Shown here one piece after another: positions 13,477 to 26,056 of a stretch of 64,000 bases of DNA. The stretch is from Sorghum bicolor. Taxonomy: Eukaryota; Streptophyta; Magnoliopsida; Poales; Poaceae. Each line of letters starts with the position of its first letter. Position 1 is the first letter of the stretch. The stretch lies in the NCBI RefSeq assembly GCF_000003195.3, contig NC_012872.2, forward strand, positions 54,045,695-54,109,694, given 5' to 3'. The notes under the pieces are model-generated. The model was not told where the DNA came from and did not search any database. It worked only from the letters and a program-made list of their open reading frames with translations. The position numbers and the translations under genes were made by a program.

Positions 13477-14540
13477 GACACGAGAGCAGAGTGCGGCAGC
13501 CAGCGCACGGACCATGGAGAGGAAGGTCCTGAATAGGACGGAGTCGCATCAACATCTAAAGAGGGAGAAACAAGGAGAGAGATTTGCATTTAATTATGGC
13601 AAAAGATTTTGATTTGATTTACATCGGTTAGCAGCGCCACTTCCGCACTTCGCAGCAAATAAATCAAAAGAAAGACAAATTTGGATTTAATTGCGGCAAA
13701 AGAAATGCCCCCAAGGACAACCCGAGCTCCCAAGATCGAAACAATCGGCACAAGTAGGTTCACTCACCACCAGCAGGAGAAGAAATAGATCTAAGTCCGC
13801 ACGGATCTCTTCGGTCATGTCAGTTGTCTGAAGGCCAAAAGCAGGAGCATGCTCCTTGAGGCAAGAATGCATAGGTTGAGAATAAAAGGCACTTTCTTGA
13901 TGTGTCTTGCCGCCGACGATGTGGCTGCAAGAGGCACGAGCGGCACTCGGTGGGCGGCGTTGTGGGTAACTTTTTTTTTGCATCCTCTATTGGAAAGGAG
14001 AAGTTTTGGATGCCGGATCTTTGTCTTGTGCGTGACCGTTGGAGACAGTCTTAGAGTGGTGATCTATGAAGAGACTGACACCTGGTGCTTGGCACTAATG
14101 GCGCTTCTTTGATACATCTCAACCTCACGTCGCATAATTTGTATTGTGTAATTACGATCACGTGCGAGCTTAGGTACCTCGGTAACCTTGGATCACCGTT
14201 GAGACTACTTGTTGTAACAAAATTCTTTTCTGTTTAATGAAAAACACGCACGAAAAGAAAGAAGCTAGGCTATTTATCTTTTTTTGGTCGCTGCCCTTTC
14301 CTCGTCAACAACAAGAAAGCAAAGAAACTTATTTCAGCATCCGTAAGGCCGGATGTCCCTTCCTCGAAAAACATATGACAGCATCCGTTCCATTGAACAA
14401 GTGTCCGATTCCAAAGTTCAAACACGGCTGTGTACACGTGACTACGTGAGAGAGAAACGGGGCAGAAACCGGCCGATCGATCGAGCTGTAGTTTCTAGAG
14501 GTCAACACCCAGGCTCTCCATCGACCTTGGGTCATGTTTA
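13477..14540. other. Intergenic, no gene recognised
   Basis: Unique-looking sequence. An open stretch of 87 codons at 13849-14112 (+) and one of 98 codons at 13687-13983 (-) overlap. Neither has a recognisable motif or a convincing splice context, so I do not call a gene. Confidence 0.5.
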
Positions 14541-14770
14541 TGTTTAGTTGCAGAAATTTTTACAAAATGGTTACGGCAGCAATTTCATTGTTATTTAATA
14601 ATTATTATCTAATTATGAATTAATTATGTTTAAAATATTAGTCTCACAAATTATATATAAATTACATAATTAACTATTTTTATTTAATATTTCATATATA
14701 TGCTATAAAATTTGATGTGACAAAAAATCTTAAAAAAATTGTAAAATTTTTAGAAAATAAACAACCTCCT
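14541..14770. mobile_element. Degenerate MITE, GGCCTTGTTTAGTT family
   Basis: AT-rich, about 230 bp, with decayed inverted ends (TGTTTAGTTGCAGAAATTTT and the reverse of AAATTTTTAGAAAATAAACA). The interior matches the better-kept copy at 15032, including the TTTGATGTGACA-like block. It belongs to the same non-autonomous DNA element family seen repeatedly at 42.9-51 kb. Confidence 0.7.
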
Positions 14771-15031
14771 AAACGACGACCTCCACTGGCAGGTCATCAG
14801 AGGTCCCTCCAGCGTCTCGTGCTCGACCAGCTACGTACCTACCATCGGGTGATGCGATAATCACATTGTTTTTGGAAACATATGAGGTAAGGGAAGACCG
14901 AAGAGGACAATTCGCCTCGTGATACAAGGGAGACATTTTATTTTTTTGTTTGACACTGTATGCAAGAGGAGAAGGTCGAGAATAGTTGAACATAAGAATA
15001 TGTATCATCTACCACTTGGCTTTGCAATTTT

Positions 15032-15262
15032 GGCCTTGTTTAGTTGGCAAAAATTTTAGATTTTGGGTACTGTAGCACTTTCGTTTGTTTGTGCCAAATA
15101 TTATCCAATCATAGACTAATTAGGGTCAAAAAAATCATCTCGCGATTTACAGATAAACTTGTAATTAGTTTTTGTTTTCGTCTAAATTTAATACTCCATG
15201 CATGTGCCGTAAGATTCGATGTGACAGGAAATCTTGAAATTTTTTGCGAACTAAACAAGGCC
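15032..15262. mobile_element. MITE, GGCCTTGTTTAGTT family
   Basis: 231 bp with inverted ends GGCCTTGTTTAGTT and AACTAAACAAGGCC. Flanks are TTT and TTA, compatible with a mutated 3-bp target duplication. Typical interior features are an ACTGTAGCACTTTCG block and an AGATTCGATGTGACA block. Confidence 0.88.
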
Positions 15263-15802
15263 TTACATCAGCCACTTGGCCTTGTTGACCCGTGTGATGT
15301 CCTCATCTTCCCAAGTCTACTAGTGCCTTGAGTCCAGTCCAATATTCCTCCAATCCACTTCCAAGTTGATCTATTTTATCAACTGGTTGATTGTCGTGAT
15401 AAATGCTAATGCAACCTAATGGAGGTCCCGTTGAGCTCCCCACCGGTGGCCACCCCGACGTCCACATCCTCTGACATCTACATCCTCAGAACCCCTATCA
15501 AACACATTTTCTCTGGCTTCTTCCATATGCGGGGACTAGCTTTGTTCAAGCTCCGACATCCACAGCTTCGAACTCATAACAAGCTAGTTCTCGTACCCGG
15601 AAGAAGTGATAGAATTAGGATATGCCCGAATCCAGATTCTCATAAAAACGTTTTAGATTTAGATTCTTAAAAAAAATTGTTTCTAATGATGAACTGAAAT
15701 CACTATATGAAATCATTTGGCTGGAGGCGGGATCCTGATTAACTGGAAATTATTATTTTTATTCAAAAAATTATATAAATAAACATATTCTTCAAAAAAA
15801 TC
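15263..15802. other. Gap between MITE and LINE
   Basis: No gene, repeat or RNA recognised. It is AT-rich towards the LINE target site. Confidence 0.5.
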
Positions 15803-16062
15803 AAAACTTTTTGTGGACAGTCCGTATGGATGTTGGGTGCAACCTTTTATTTAATTAAAATTATAGTCTTTTTAGGATGGAGGCAATACCAATGTTTGAC
15901 ACATGATTAAGACTAGTGATTACGAGGAAGGAGACATTGAGCAATTAGATGGCTCTCGCCGCCCTTCGCCGAGCCCTCCCCTGCCTCCTGTGATGGCGTC
16001 GGAACCTCTCCTCGTCCTCGGCAGCCATTGAAGGCCTCTCCGACCTCCCCTTTGATCTCGGT

Positions 16063-18735
16063 GTGAACTTCGCCGAGCTCGTCGCCCAACGTTTTGGCCG
16101 ATCGGTGAGCCCAGTCTCATCCCACCCTTCCCCTTTCCACCTGGTGGCAAGTTTTGGTCGTTCTGCTGTTCGTCTCAATGTTGATTCTGTGATTTTAATG
16201 CTACAAGCTTGCCTTGGAGGCAATGCCAAAGACTACAATGTTCTTCACCTTTCGGGTTGGATGTTCAAGTTTTCTGTCTCCTGCAAAGATGCTGGTTTCA
16301 TGATCTATAAGATAAAAAGCTTCTCGTGCAAATCATTCCGCATCTTCATCCATCTTTGGGGTGGGGGAGGACCAAACTGGCGCAGAGATTTTGAGCTCTG
16401 GCACCAGGAGCAAGAAGCTGAATGGCATTTTGTCGGCCCCAAATCCAAAAAAAGCTATTCTGATGCCGTCAAATCAAGACCTAACAAATCAGTGTTCCTT
16501 AGGTTGGCTTACCCCAACAACTATGCTTCCCGTTTCACTGCTCCCCCAAAAATTTTGGACTCTCAAAAATCCAGCATCTTCTTCCCTCTTCCCCGTCGTC
16601 CCCCCCCTAGCCGTTCCCCGGCTCGTGCAGATTCTTTCAAATTTCGAAATCCCTCCATCAGCTCTGCTTCGCAAGGAAAGCTTTTTTCTCGGCCTACTAT
16701 CACGGGAGCCAATCAAGGCAATAAAAGGCCCGAGTCAGTTTTTGCTGAACGTGCTAAATCTTCTCTTCCGTTGGAGTGCAACAATTGTTTGGGCCTGGGC
16801 CACATAAAGAAAGATTGCACTGGTTTGGTAAGATGCCGTCAATGCTGGAATTACGGGCACATTTCGAGACAGTGCCTGCACAAGCGCCGCATCTTTCGTC
16901 GATACCGGCCTATCCTACGCATAGAAGGCCAAGAGTCACAGCATCTGGCCACCGACCTCACGCAGTGCAACACTCTCGGCCCCTCCGTCCCCCCATCCAC
17001 CCCCGACGAGACTGTTCATCCTCACCCCGCCGATCCGCCGATGGCGAACTGGGCTTGCGACCCTCGCCCCTTCATCCCGGAGGGTTTCTCCCTGGAGGAC
17101 CGATCCCACCGCCCCCACCTGCGCCAGGAAGTTTTCGTTACTGGTTGCTACTCCCTATGTAACGAAGACCTGGCCATCGTGAAGCTCAACCCTCCGGTGG
17201 ACAAGGCGGACTTCAAGCACCTGGCGGAAGCTCTGCGCACGTTCTTCCTTGAAGTGCATCAAGTCCGGACCACAGAGATTCTTCCCTGCGCTATCGGCGA
17301 TGCCTATGTAAGATTCCTGAGTCCTCTTGACAGAGAAAGATTTCTTGGACCTATATTTCAGTTTGGCAACTATGCAATGTCTCTAGTCAAGCATGATGCT
17401 GCAGAAAACGCTAGATCCTTTCAGTTAGATCGGGAAGCTTGGGTTCTACTAGTGGCCAACCCAGAGGATCTCAAAAACTCTGCCATGGTGGCCAAGGCAG
17501 TTTCAGGATTTGGAATCATGGAAGATTGGCATGAGATGGAAAATGTTGCTAGAGTGATTGTCAAGGTCTATCTAAATGATGACGCCAAGATACCAGACTC
17601 CATCAAGGTCAATGCTGGAGTTCCTCAAAGAGGGTGATCCTGGACAGTGCCATGCTACGTGCTGAAACGCCAAGGTGTGCAGGAACTGATGGATGAAGAT
17701 GCCTATGTAACTGTTGGGCCCCTTCACCCTATTCCACCTCAACCTCCTAGATGGATGGGACCAGCTGCACCTGCTGGTTCAACCAATGTCCAAGTGGGAT
17801 CCAACATAGAAGGGAACAGAAACTCAGAGCCTGATGCCCGTGGTCGCTGGCAATAGAGAACTGCACCAGTTGTCAGCGATCCAGACAGAACCGTCACTCA
17901 GATTCATGACCCGAATATTCAGGAGAAAAAGACCAAAGACGCTCCCCCTGCTGAGGCAGTTCCTCCACCCCGACTGAAGTCTGTCTTAGTGGATCCTGCT
18001 GCTGACAAGGAACCCATGATTAGAGTGATCCCCTCCCTCCTGAAAGAAAAGGTACAGTTTATCATCTTCTCATCACCCTCGCCCACACCTTTTCGATCCA
18101 TTGAGATACTTTTCATAGATTACAGTACTCCAATCCCTGATTATTTCAATGATTCTCGTCTCCTAATCCACTTGGCCTTTGCTCTTTACCCCCAGTTCGG
18201 AGATCAGGCCCTGAAGAAGATAGCCCTTGAGTATCTAGACAGCGAAGAAGAAGATGTCAATGTTGATATGTCAATTGATGACGATGAGAAGATGATCTCT
18301 GCTAACAAAGAGGCGGGAGAAGAGTCTGAAAAAGAACTAGAGATCTTAGAAGAGGTGCCTGCTGTCTTTACGACACCCAAGAAGAAAAAGACAGTGAAGG
18401 TGAAGGAACAACTGGATGATAGCTTCCTGAGGCGCAGCAACAGGCTCTCAATCAAGGCAGATGGGTACAAGGATGCCAAAAGTGCCAAGAAGGCCAAGGA
18501 GCCTGTCATAACTGATGCCAGACCGATCAAGAAGAAGAACAAAAAGGCTGGGAAGTCCAAGACACCTGCTGAAAGTGAGGAAGAACCTGTGCCCCTAGCC
18601 ATGATCCCACCTAGCATCACCCCTGCTCCATATCTTCCCCAGGAGGTCCTCCAAGGAATTGGGGAGGGATTCCTACAGATTCAGCCTGAGAGTGTCTCAG
18701 CTGCCCTCCTGAAGCATGATGACATTGATGAATAG
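16063..18735 (+). pseudogene. LINE ORF1 (nucleic-acid-binding protein), two in-frame stops
   Basis: One reading frame runs from about 16020 to 18735, interrupted only by TGA at 17635-17637 and TAG at 17854-17856. The N-terminal ~130 residues resemble the DUF4283 domain of plant LINE ORF1 proteins (a GGGGPNWRRDFELW stretch). A basic Ser/Pro-rich linker follows, then a double zinc knuckle at about residues 240-272 (CNNCLGLGHIKKDC and CRQCWNYGHISRQC). The C-terminal third is acidic, then Lys-rich, with DSEEEDVNVD and nuclear-signal-like KKKNKKAGK. The family binds the element RNA in the ribonucleoprotein particle. The true ATG is unclear: the open frame begins with GTG at 16063, and upstream ATGs at 15950 and 15993 lie in other frames. 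Confidence 0.8.
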
Positions 18736-19046
18736 ATCACACATCAAGCCCAAGCTCGTTAGACCAGGATGGGCCCTGGTAGTAGTATCTTGCTTTTCTA
18801 AAGCCCTAGTTCATGATCACCCCCAGTCTGCGAACTGGTTGAATAATCTAGATACTTTCTGCTGTAATCAGTGTGCCGAGAACGTCTTTTGCTCGTACTC
18901 TATGATCTTAATCAATTTGTGTTGCTTTTGGTACTTTTTTGGGGTTATATTTTCCATCTTGATACTCATGTGTGTTGTGCTTCGATCCCTGTCCCTCTTT
19001 TGGCTCCTAGTGATCCAAACTCTGTCTCCCGCAAGGTTATTTTATC

Positions 19047-22000
19047 ATGAATAGCAACAGACATAGCAAAATCTTGTTTTGGAACATAAGGGGCATCAAC
19101 TCCCAGGAAAAATGGGATGCTATCAGAGACAAAATAGTTGAAAGTGCTTGCCATGTTTTATGTTTACAAGAAACAAAAAGAGAAAACTTCGATCCCTTTT
19201 ATCTCAAAAAGTTCTGCCCCAGAAACCTGGATAGTTTTGCTTTTGCTCCATCCATAGGGTCCTCTGGTGGCCTCCTTACAGTCTGGAACAGTAGTCTTTT
19301 TGACGGCACAGTGGTGCAGACCAACTCTTATTCCATCACAGTTAACCTCCTGGGGAGACTTGACAACAAAAGTATCCATGTATCTAACATCTATGGACCC
19401 TCTCAGCCTGCACAGAAACTTCCCTTTATCACCTGGCTGATGAACCTGGATACAGATAGTTACCAGAACTGGGTTTTAGGGGGAGACTTCAACCTCATCA
19501 GAAGCCCTGAAAATAGAAACAAACCTGGAGGGGATCTAGGAGAGATGAACCTCTTCAATGAGATGATCTCAGATTTAGACCATGTGGAAATCCCCTTTAG
19601 TGGAAGAAATTACACCTGGAGTAATATGCAATCTGACCCCCTTTTGGTAAAACTTGATTGGGTCTTCACATGCAGTAATTGGACCTCATCATTCCCAGCA
19701 ACCTTTGTCCAACCTCTATCCAGACCCACCTCGGATAATCCCCTTTGTTCTTCATATTGGCAGTGGTATCCCCAAAGCAAAGACCTTCAGATTTGAAAAC
19801 TACTAGACTCAGCATCCAGGTTTCCTAGATACAGTTGAGCTCCACTGGAACAACTCCCCAGTTTTTGGCAATGCAGCCAAAAACCTCTCCTCCAAATTAA
19901 AACAGGTCAGGGCTGGACTTAGGAATTGGAGCAAAAAACTTTCCAATCTGAATAAGCTCATATATAACTCCAAATGGGTGCTCCTCCTGCTTGATGGCCT
20001 AGAGGAGCAAAGAATTTTGTCAAGAATGGAGAAAAACTTTAGAAATCTGGTGAAAGCACATCTCTCAAACCTCCTTGAATCCAAGAGAATCTATTGGAGG
20101 CAGCGTAACAAAACCAAATGGGTCAATTTGGGGGATGAAAACACTAGCTTCTTTCATAGCATAGCAACGATATCACATAAAATGAATTTCATAGTATCAT
20201 TGTGTGATAACAATGACAATCAGATTTCTGATCATGAACAGAAAGCAAATCTTCTCTGGATAGCCTTCAAAGAAAGACTTGGTCGCAGTGATTTCACCAG
20301 CATCTCCTTTGACCTAGCCTCCCTCCTTCAGAGACACAATCTGGAAGACATTGACAGCATCATCACCCAAGAGGAAATTAACTTTGTTATCAGATGTCTC
20401 CCCAACAATCATGCACTAGGGCCTGATGGTTTCAATGGCTTGTTCATCAAAAAATGCTGGAACATTATAAGAGGTGATTTTACCAGACTTTTGATGGATT
20501 TCTGCAGTGACAATATAGATATCAGCAGCATCAACTCCTCAGTGATTGCCCTGATCCCCAAGAAGGAAAATCTAGAAAAAGTTGATGACTTTAGGCCGAT
20601 TTCTCTGCTTAACTACAGCCTCAAATGTATAACTAAAATTCTATCCATCAGGCTTCAGAAAGTGATCCTTGAGTTAGTGCACCAGAACCAGTATGGTTTC
20701 ATCAGAGGAAGAACTATCCAAGACTGTCTCGCATGGGCCTTCCAGTTTTTGCATCTCTGCCATCACTCCAAGAAGGAAATAGTGATTCTAAAACTTGATT
20801 TTGAAAAGGCCTTTGACAAAGTGGAGCACCAAGTCATCATTCAGGTCATGAAACACAAGGGCTTTCCAGACAAATGGATCAAATGGATCGAAAACATCCT
20901 GGGTTCAGGTACTTCCTCCATTCTTCTGAATGGTATACCCGGTAAGATCTTTAAATGCAAAAGAGGTGTGAGACAAGGAGACCCACTGTCCCCCCTCCTA
21001 TTTGTTCTGGCCGCAGATCTGCTGCAAAGTATTATTAACAAAGCATGGTTAATGGGAGTCCTGACCCATCCAATCTCAGATAACTTTGGAGGAGACTTCC
21101 CCATCCTCCAATATGCTGACGATACCTTGCTGGTCCTACCCGGCAATGCCAGAACCCTCTTCAATTTGAAAGGTCTTCTTAGAACCTTCTCTGACTCTTG
21201 CGGCCTACATGTCAATTTCAGCAAATCATTCTTAGTACCCATAAACATGTCAAATGAAAGAGCTCAACATCTGGCCCTGACCTTTGGTTGTCAGTTAGGA
21301 ACCATGCCTTTCACTTATCTGGGGCTCTCCCTAGGCACTACGAGACCGTCTGTAGAGGACTTCACCCCTCTCCTTACCAGAATTGAAAAAAGACTTTCAG
21401 GGTTCACCAGGCTGCTGTCCTATGATGGAAGACTAATCCTGGTCGATTCTGTTCTTACCGCTCTTCCAACCTTCTATATGTGCAGTCTCAAGCTTCCTCC
21501 ACAGGTAGTCAAGCAGATTGATAAATATAGAAAACACTGCCTTTGGAGCAAGGGTGACATCAACAGAAAGGGCTCATGCTTAGTAGCCTGGGAGACAGCC
21601 TGCAAGGACAAAAACAAAGGAGGTTTGGGCATTATAGACATTGAAAAACAGAATGATGCCCTGTTGATGAAACATTTAAATAACTTCTACAATCATGCAG
21701 AACTCCCGTGGGTAAAACTGACTTGGTCTAAATTATATGGCAATAGTCAAACCCCTCCACAAGCAAGGAGCCCAGTTGGATCTTTCTGGTGGAAGGAAGT
21801 TCTAAAATTATTTGGAGAATACAGGAAACTCACAGAATGCACACCCAATCAAGGTACCAGTGACCTTTTCTGGTCTGGTAATTGGTCCCCGACACCCCTG
21901 AAGGACAGATACCCTCAGCTCTTCTCCTTTAGCAGAAAGCCAAGATGCTCCATCAGATTCTTCATTGATCATGAAATGGAAGCGAATTTCAGACTGCCTC

Positions 22001-22647
22001 TACAACCCAAGCTGCTGGCCAACTTGGCGAACTAGCAAACTCTGAGTTAAATAGAGCTTGGGATGAAAATGTGTCTGATATTTGGAAACTCCATGGCAAC
22101 AACACATTTTTCAGCAGCAAGAAAGTATACAAAGCTCTTAGTCAAAGTACAGAGGAAGCCTCCCCTCTGTTCTCTTGGCTCTGGTCCTCCAATAACCTTG
22201 GCAAACATAAGTTCTTCTTCTGGCTGCTTCTTAGAGACAGACTGAGCACAAGAAACCTGCTAAGAATAAAAAAATATGCATCTGGAAGACTATAGTTGTG
22301 TCCTCTGTTCCACAGGCTCTGAGGAAACCAGCTTACACCTGTTCTTCGGTTGTTCTTTCAGTCTGGGCTGCTGGAACTCCATATCAATCAATTGGAACCT
22401 GAATTTGCCACCCCTGGACATGGTACTAGAAGCTAGAGGACAGTTTGGACACGCCATTTTCAGAGAAATAGTAATTACTGGCTGTTGGGTCATTTGGACT
22501 ATGAGAAACTCTATCATCTTTGATAATGGGTCCTGCAGCCTGTCGCTCTGGAGAAGTAGGCTCAAGGATGAGTTGGATTTGGTGTGCATCAAGGCCAACG
22601 AAAAGAGAAGAATTCCCTTAACAGCATGGAGAGATAGTGTTCTCTGA
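19047..22647 (+). pseudogene. LINE ORF2 (endonuclease and reverse transcriptase), broken
   Basis: The first frame (19047-19796) is an AP-type endonuclease: ILFWNIRGIN, LCLQETKR and GGDFNLI are readable. A frameshift near 19735-19750 moves the text to the frame that contains a TAG at 19804-19806 and then runs open to 22035. That part holds reverse transcriptase: the GPDGFNGLF region, [12 protein letters not shown] (motif A), [11 protein letters not shown], and the catalytic YADD at about 21112-21123. A further shift near 22000-22035 and another near 22270 lead to a zinc-binding RT-associated domain (CVLCSTGSEETSLHLFFGC, 22306-22362). Products of intact relatives nick the target and copy the RNA. 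With at least three frameshifts and one stop this copy cannot make the protein. Confidence 0.85.
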
Positions 22648-22802
22648 GCCTTTTTTTCCTTTTGGGCCTAAGAGCCTTGTAATTTATTTTTGCTTTGCCC
22701 TTTTCTCTTGTACAGATCATTCTTTTATTCAATTAAAATACAAAAAAATATAGGTAGGGAATTTCCCTACTGTTCCCTTCAAAAAAAAACTTTTTGTGGA
22801 CA

Positions 22803-23517
22803 TAGAACAAGTTGGATACAACCTGTTTTAATTTATATTGTACTTAAAAACGATTGGTTGAAACAAATACGTAGCGAAAGCATACTTGAGCTGGCACATG
22901 AATCATGTGAAACCACCTCTATGCCGTTTCAATTCTCTACCAAGGAAATTCTAGAATCGCTAGAAACGTTTCAGCTCTGAAACACTTGGTTACAGCACCG
23001 TTTGAAAGAAATGCTTTCAAAAATTGTAGATTGTGTCTATCAGATCTTGTCAAATTTATGGCTTTGTCTAATGGGTTTTTTATTCTCGGAATCGAAAATT
23101 GTAGATTGTGTCTATAGAAATTGCAACCAAAAGCTATAACTTTAATATAAAATATACATAATAATCATCATCTAAAAGGAAACTAAAATTCAGACAACCG
23201 AATTTTAGCGAGTCCCCATCTCATCTACACAATTTTCTATTAGTCACTTGGACTTTGTTGAAGGGTTTGCGGGTAAGAGTATCTCCATAGTTCTAAAACA
23301 TAATTGGAAAAATAATGAGTTTTCCATGCGGGTGAAAAAATTATGAACATATTTGTTACGTTCCTCCAACTTTTTTCAAAACCTAGCTTCTACAATGTAG
23401 AAGACAATTATGCGTCTAAAATCCTGAACTACTTCTAAATTACCTCTGACCACTTTTTGTCGTCTTCCCAAATCTACTAGCGCCATTACATCTAGATGAA
23501 AAGCTCGTAGCTCGGTA
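22803..23517. other. Gap after the LINE
   Basis: AT-rich. The block AAAATTGTAGATTGTGTCTAT occurs twice nearly identically (about 23018-23040 and 23094-23116), a short local direct repeat about 75 bp apart. No gene seen. Confidence 0.5.
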
Positions 23518-24778
23518 CCTCTAACATCCCGGATTTTTACGAAAAACCAAAATTACGAGCTTTTTAAAAATTTTTCTGTAATTATGTGAAGCATATAGTT
23601 TCTAGGTCTAACTCGGCCCTAACATGCTAACAAACCGTTGCATTCACATAGAATTGCTTGTAGGCAAGTGACTTTGTTCGTGAGTCATCTTAAGTTGGGT
23701 CTTGTTTAGGGTTTTGAGTTTCTTTTGGAGTGCACAAATCTATAGCAAGTCCTTCCGAATTTTCGTTGAGCCTATCTCAAAGGCGAAGCGAATCTCTTCT
23801 CAACTTCTTGAATTCTTTCCGGACTCTCCTCGAAGTCCCCTTCTCAAACCTCCCTTCCTCTTTGATCCCATCTAAATCTTCACTAGATCCTATCTCAAAA
23901 TCCTTAAATCTAAAATGGAAAAACCCTTTTCTATTTTCTTAGACCAACTCCTTCTTCTCCCTTTCTTTTCGCTTCTGGCCCAGTTGGCACCTCCCCTTTC
24001 TTTTGGCCTAGCTCGCAGTTAAGGAGCCCAGCCGGCCTCTCCCTCACCTTGGCCCGCGCAGAGACCGCAGACCAGCACCCTTCTGTGGCCCACCTCCCGT
24101 ATCCGGCTCAGCCTGCTCCCCACCTGACCTGGCCTCTTGGCCCATCCGCCTCGCTCGGCCCAGCTCCCACGCGCGTCTTGCCCTCGGCCCACGATGGCCC
24201 AACTCCTCCTCCCCTGTGCCCAGCCCTAGAGTGGCGAGCGCCTGCTCCCCAGGACAGCCGTCGCCGCCGCGACGCGCACATGCCCGAGCACCCACGCGCG
24301 CCTGCCCTCTCCCCTCAGCGTGCGTGCCCAGATCCACGCCGCGTGTCCTGCTCGTGGCACGGACGTCGAAGATGGCCAGCTCCCCTAGAACCCTAGCCTC
24401 GCGCCACTATAAAAGCGCTGCCGCCATCGCCCCTGCTCTCTTCCTCTTGGCGCTACCACCCCCGTCTCCTCTCCCTCTCCTGCCTGCACCGCCGCCGAGC
24501 AGGAGCTCCGCACCCTCGCCAAGCACCTCGCCCCGGAGCCATCGACGCCGCGCGCCAAGCCCCCTGCAACACCGCGAGCCACTTCACCGAGCTCGGCTTC
24601 GTCCTGGTCGGCGTCATGCTGCGACCTCGCCACGGCCATCCTCGACGCCCCGGCCTGCCTCTACGTTGATCCTCGCCACCAAGCCGACCGTGACTCCGAG
24701 CTCGCCGCGGTCACCGACCCAACCCCGTCCGCCACGACGACGTGCCCCGACGCCGTGGCGCCACGTCCCCACCATGTT
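23518..24778 (+). repeat. Left part of an old long LTR-type repeat
   Basis: Starts near CTAACATCCCGG, like the TGTAACACCC starts of grass Ty3 LTRs, and becomes very GC-rich with a TATA-like ACTATAAAAGC at about 24408-24418. It is interrupted at 24779 by the Athila-like element and continues at 33160. ORFs such as 24216-24857 here are Pro/Arg/Ser-rich by composition only and I do not call them genes. Element identity and exact left edge are inferred. Confidence 0.55.
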
Positions 24779-26038
24779 TGTTGGGTATTTTAAACGCAAA
24801 CAGAAAAATCCACAAGCGCACGGATACCGATGTAGCCTTCACCCGGGAGTATTCTAGAGTATCGATTTTCCACAGGGAACATGAGTGTACTAATTAAGAA
24901 TCAAGATCGCCCAAGGATAACTATATAATTGTTTTTGGTGGGAAGAGAGGAAGTTTCCTGAGAGTTCTCTAGTTGATCTAAGAATCAAGTACTTCAAGAT
25001 TATCTATTTTGGGACATCAGAACACTAACCACAGAAAGAGATGAGAAGGGGGCTAGGAAGCTCTGACTACGGTCCTACAAACACCGATCCGAATGAGGTG
25101 GAATACGTCGACCGTTAGGGCTGTCACTACCCTAGGGCTACCACAACAATCCGCAGGATTGGGTGCAATTCCAGGTAATTGCAAGACTAAACACCACGTC
25201 TAATCTATTAATTACTACTCTAATGTTGCAAAGATTAGAGCACTTGATGCAAGCGGGAATCCAATAAATAACTTGAATGTAAATAAAAGTAATTAAAGAA
25301 CTCAGGATTATGAATTGAAGAACCTGGAGAACGATGAACAATGAACCAGTTGCTGCAAAAGTATAATGTTGAGGAAGATCCGACAGATCTGGCTCCTCCT
25401 CCTCCGCTCTCCTCTTCTCTCTCCCTATTTTCTAGATTACAACTAGAACTAACTAGAACTATAACTAGAGGAACTAGAACTAGAACTAGATCTAGATGAA
25501 CTAGAGGTAGAACTAGAAGAACTAGAGGGATCCTCTCTACTTGGATGAAGAATTGAAACCCTAACTTTGATTCTGTAGAAGAGGTATGATCTCCAGGGGC
25601 CAGGGGGCCTTGCTTATATAGTCTTTTCAGATGAATCTGGGCCGTCGGATCAAACCGACATTGATCGTGTGGTTTTCCTTGAAGTATTAGGTCGGTGGAG
25701 CATGATCCCGAAGCTTCGCCCTGATTGGTCCAGGGGGGAGGGCGGGCGCCCAGTAAGGGAGGGCGGGCGCCCAGTGCCTGGCTCCGTCACGTCTCCCGTT
25801 CGCTCCCGTGGCTTCTGGACTCTTCTAGATGGCAGATAATTGCGCGTCAAGTTAATATCCCTATGTAAACCCGACGTGTGGGTCTTTCTTTCTTCCTGAT
25901 AACCCCTTGCAGAAATAGACAAACACCAAAACTTGTGGAATTCTGTCAGATAAAACCCTAAGTCTAGGTGTTGGTTGCATATAAGTCATTTTCTATGATT
26001 AGTTGATGGTTAAATGTGAGCATTAAGGACCGTCAACA
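24779..26038 (-). repeat. 3' LTR of the Athila-like element
   Basis: 1260 bp, TGTTGGGTATTTT to GGACCGTCAACA on the plus strand. A minus-strand TATA-type CTATATAAGC lies at about 25612-25621. It has two copies of a GGGAGGGCGGGCGCCCAGTA-type unit at 25736-25775 and a run of CTAGAACTAGAA-type repeats at 25440-25530. It is 40 bp shorter than the 5' LTR because it has fewer repeat units. Confidence 0.93.
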
Positions 26039-26056
26039 AGCTCCCCCAAGCTTAAC
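26039..26056 (-). other. Polypurine tract
   Basis: AGCTCCCCCAAGCTTAAC on the plus strand; on the minus strand a GTTAAGCTTGGGGGAGCT tract immediately before the 3' LTR. It is the expected plus-strand primer. Confidence 0.85.

Larger units (their letters stand above)
15803..22802 (+). mobile_element. L1-type LINE retrotransposon, inactive
   Basis: About 7 kb with ORF1 then ORF2, a short A-rich tail at 22781-22789, and a direct repeat at both ends: AAAACTTTTTGTGGACA at 15803-15819 and 22786-22802. This is 17 bp and identical, with the A run shared with the tail. The gene order and the lack of LTRs identify a plant L1. The exact 5' end is uncertain (about 15820-15920). The copy carries two stops in ORF1 and several breaks in ORF2, so it is dead. 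Confidence 0.88.

Noticed and set aside
24049..24857. Pro/Arg/Ser-rich ORFs in the long LTR-type repeat
   Set aside because: Composition-driven, overlapping in several frames, located in a repeat; no domain.
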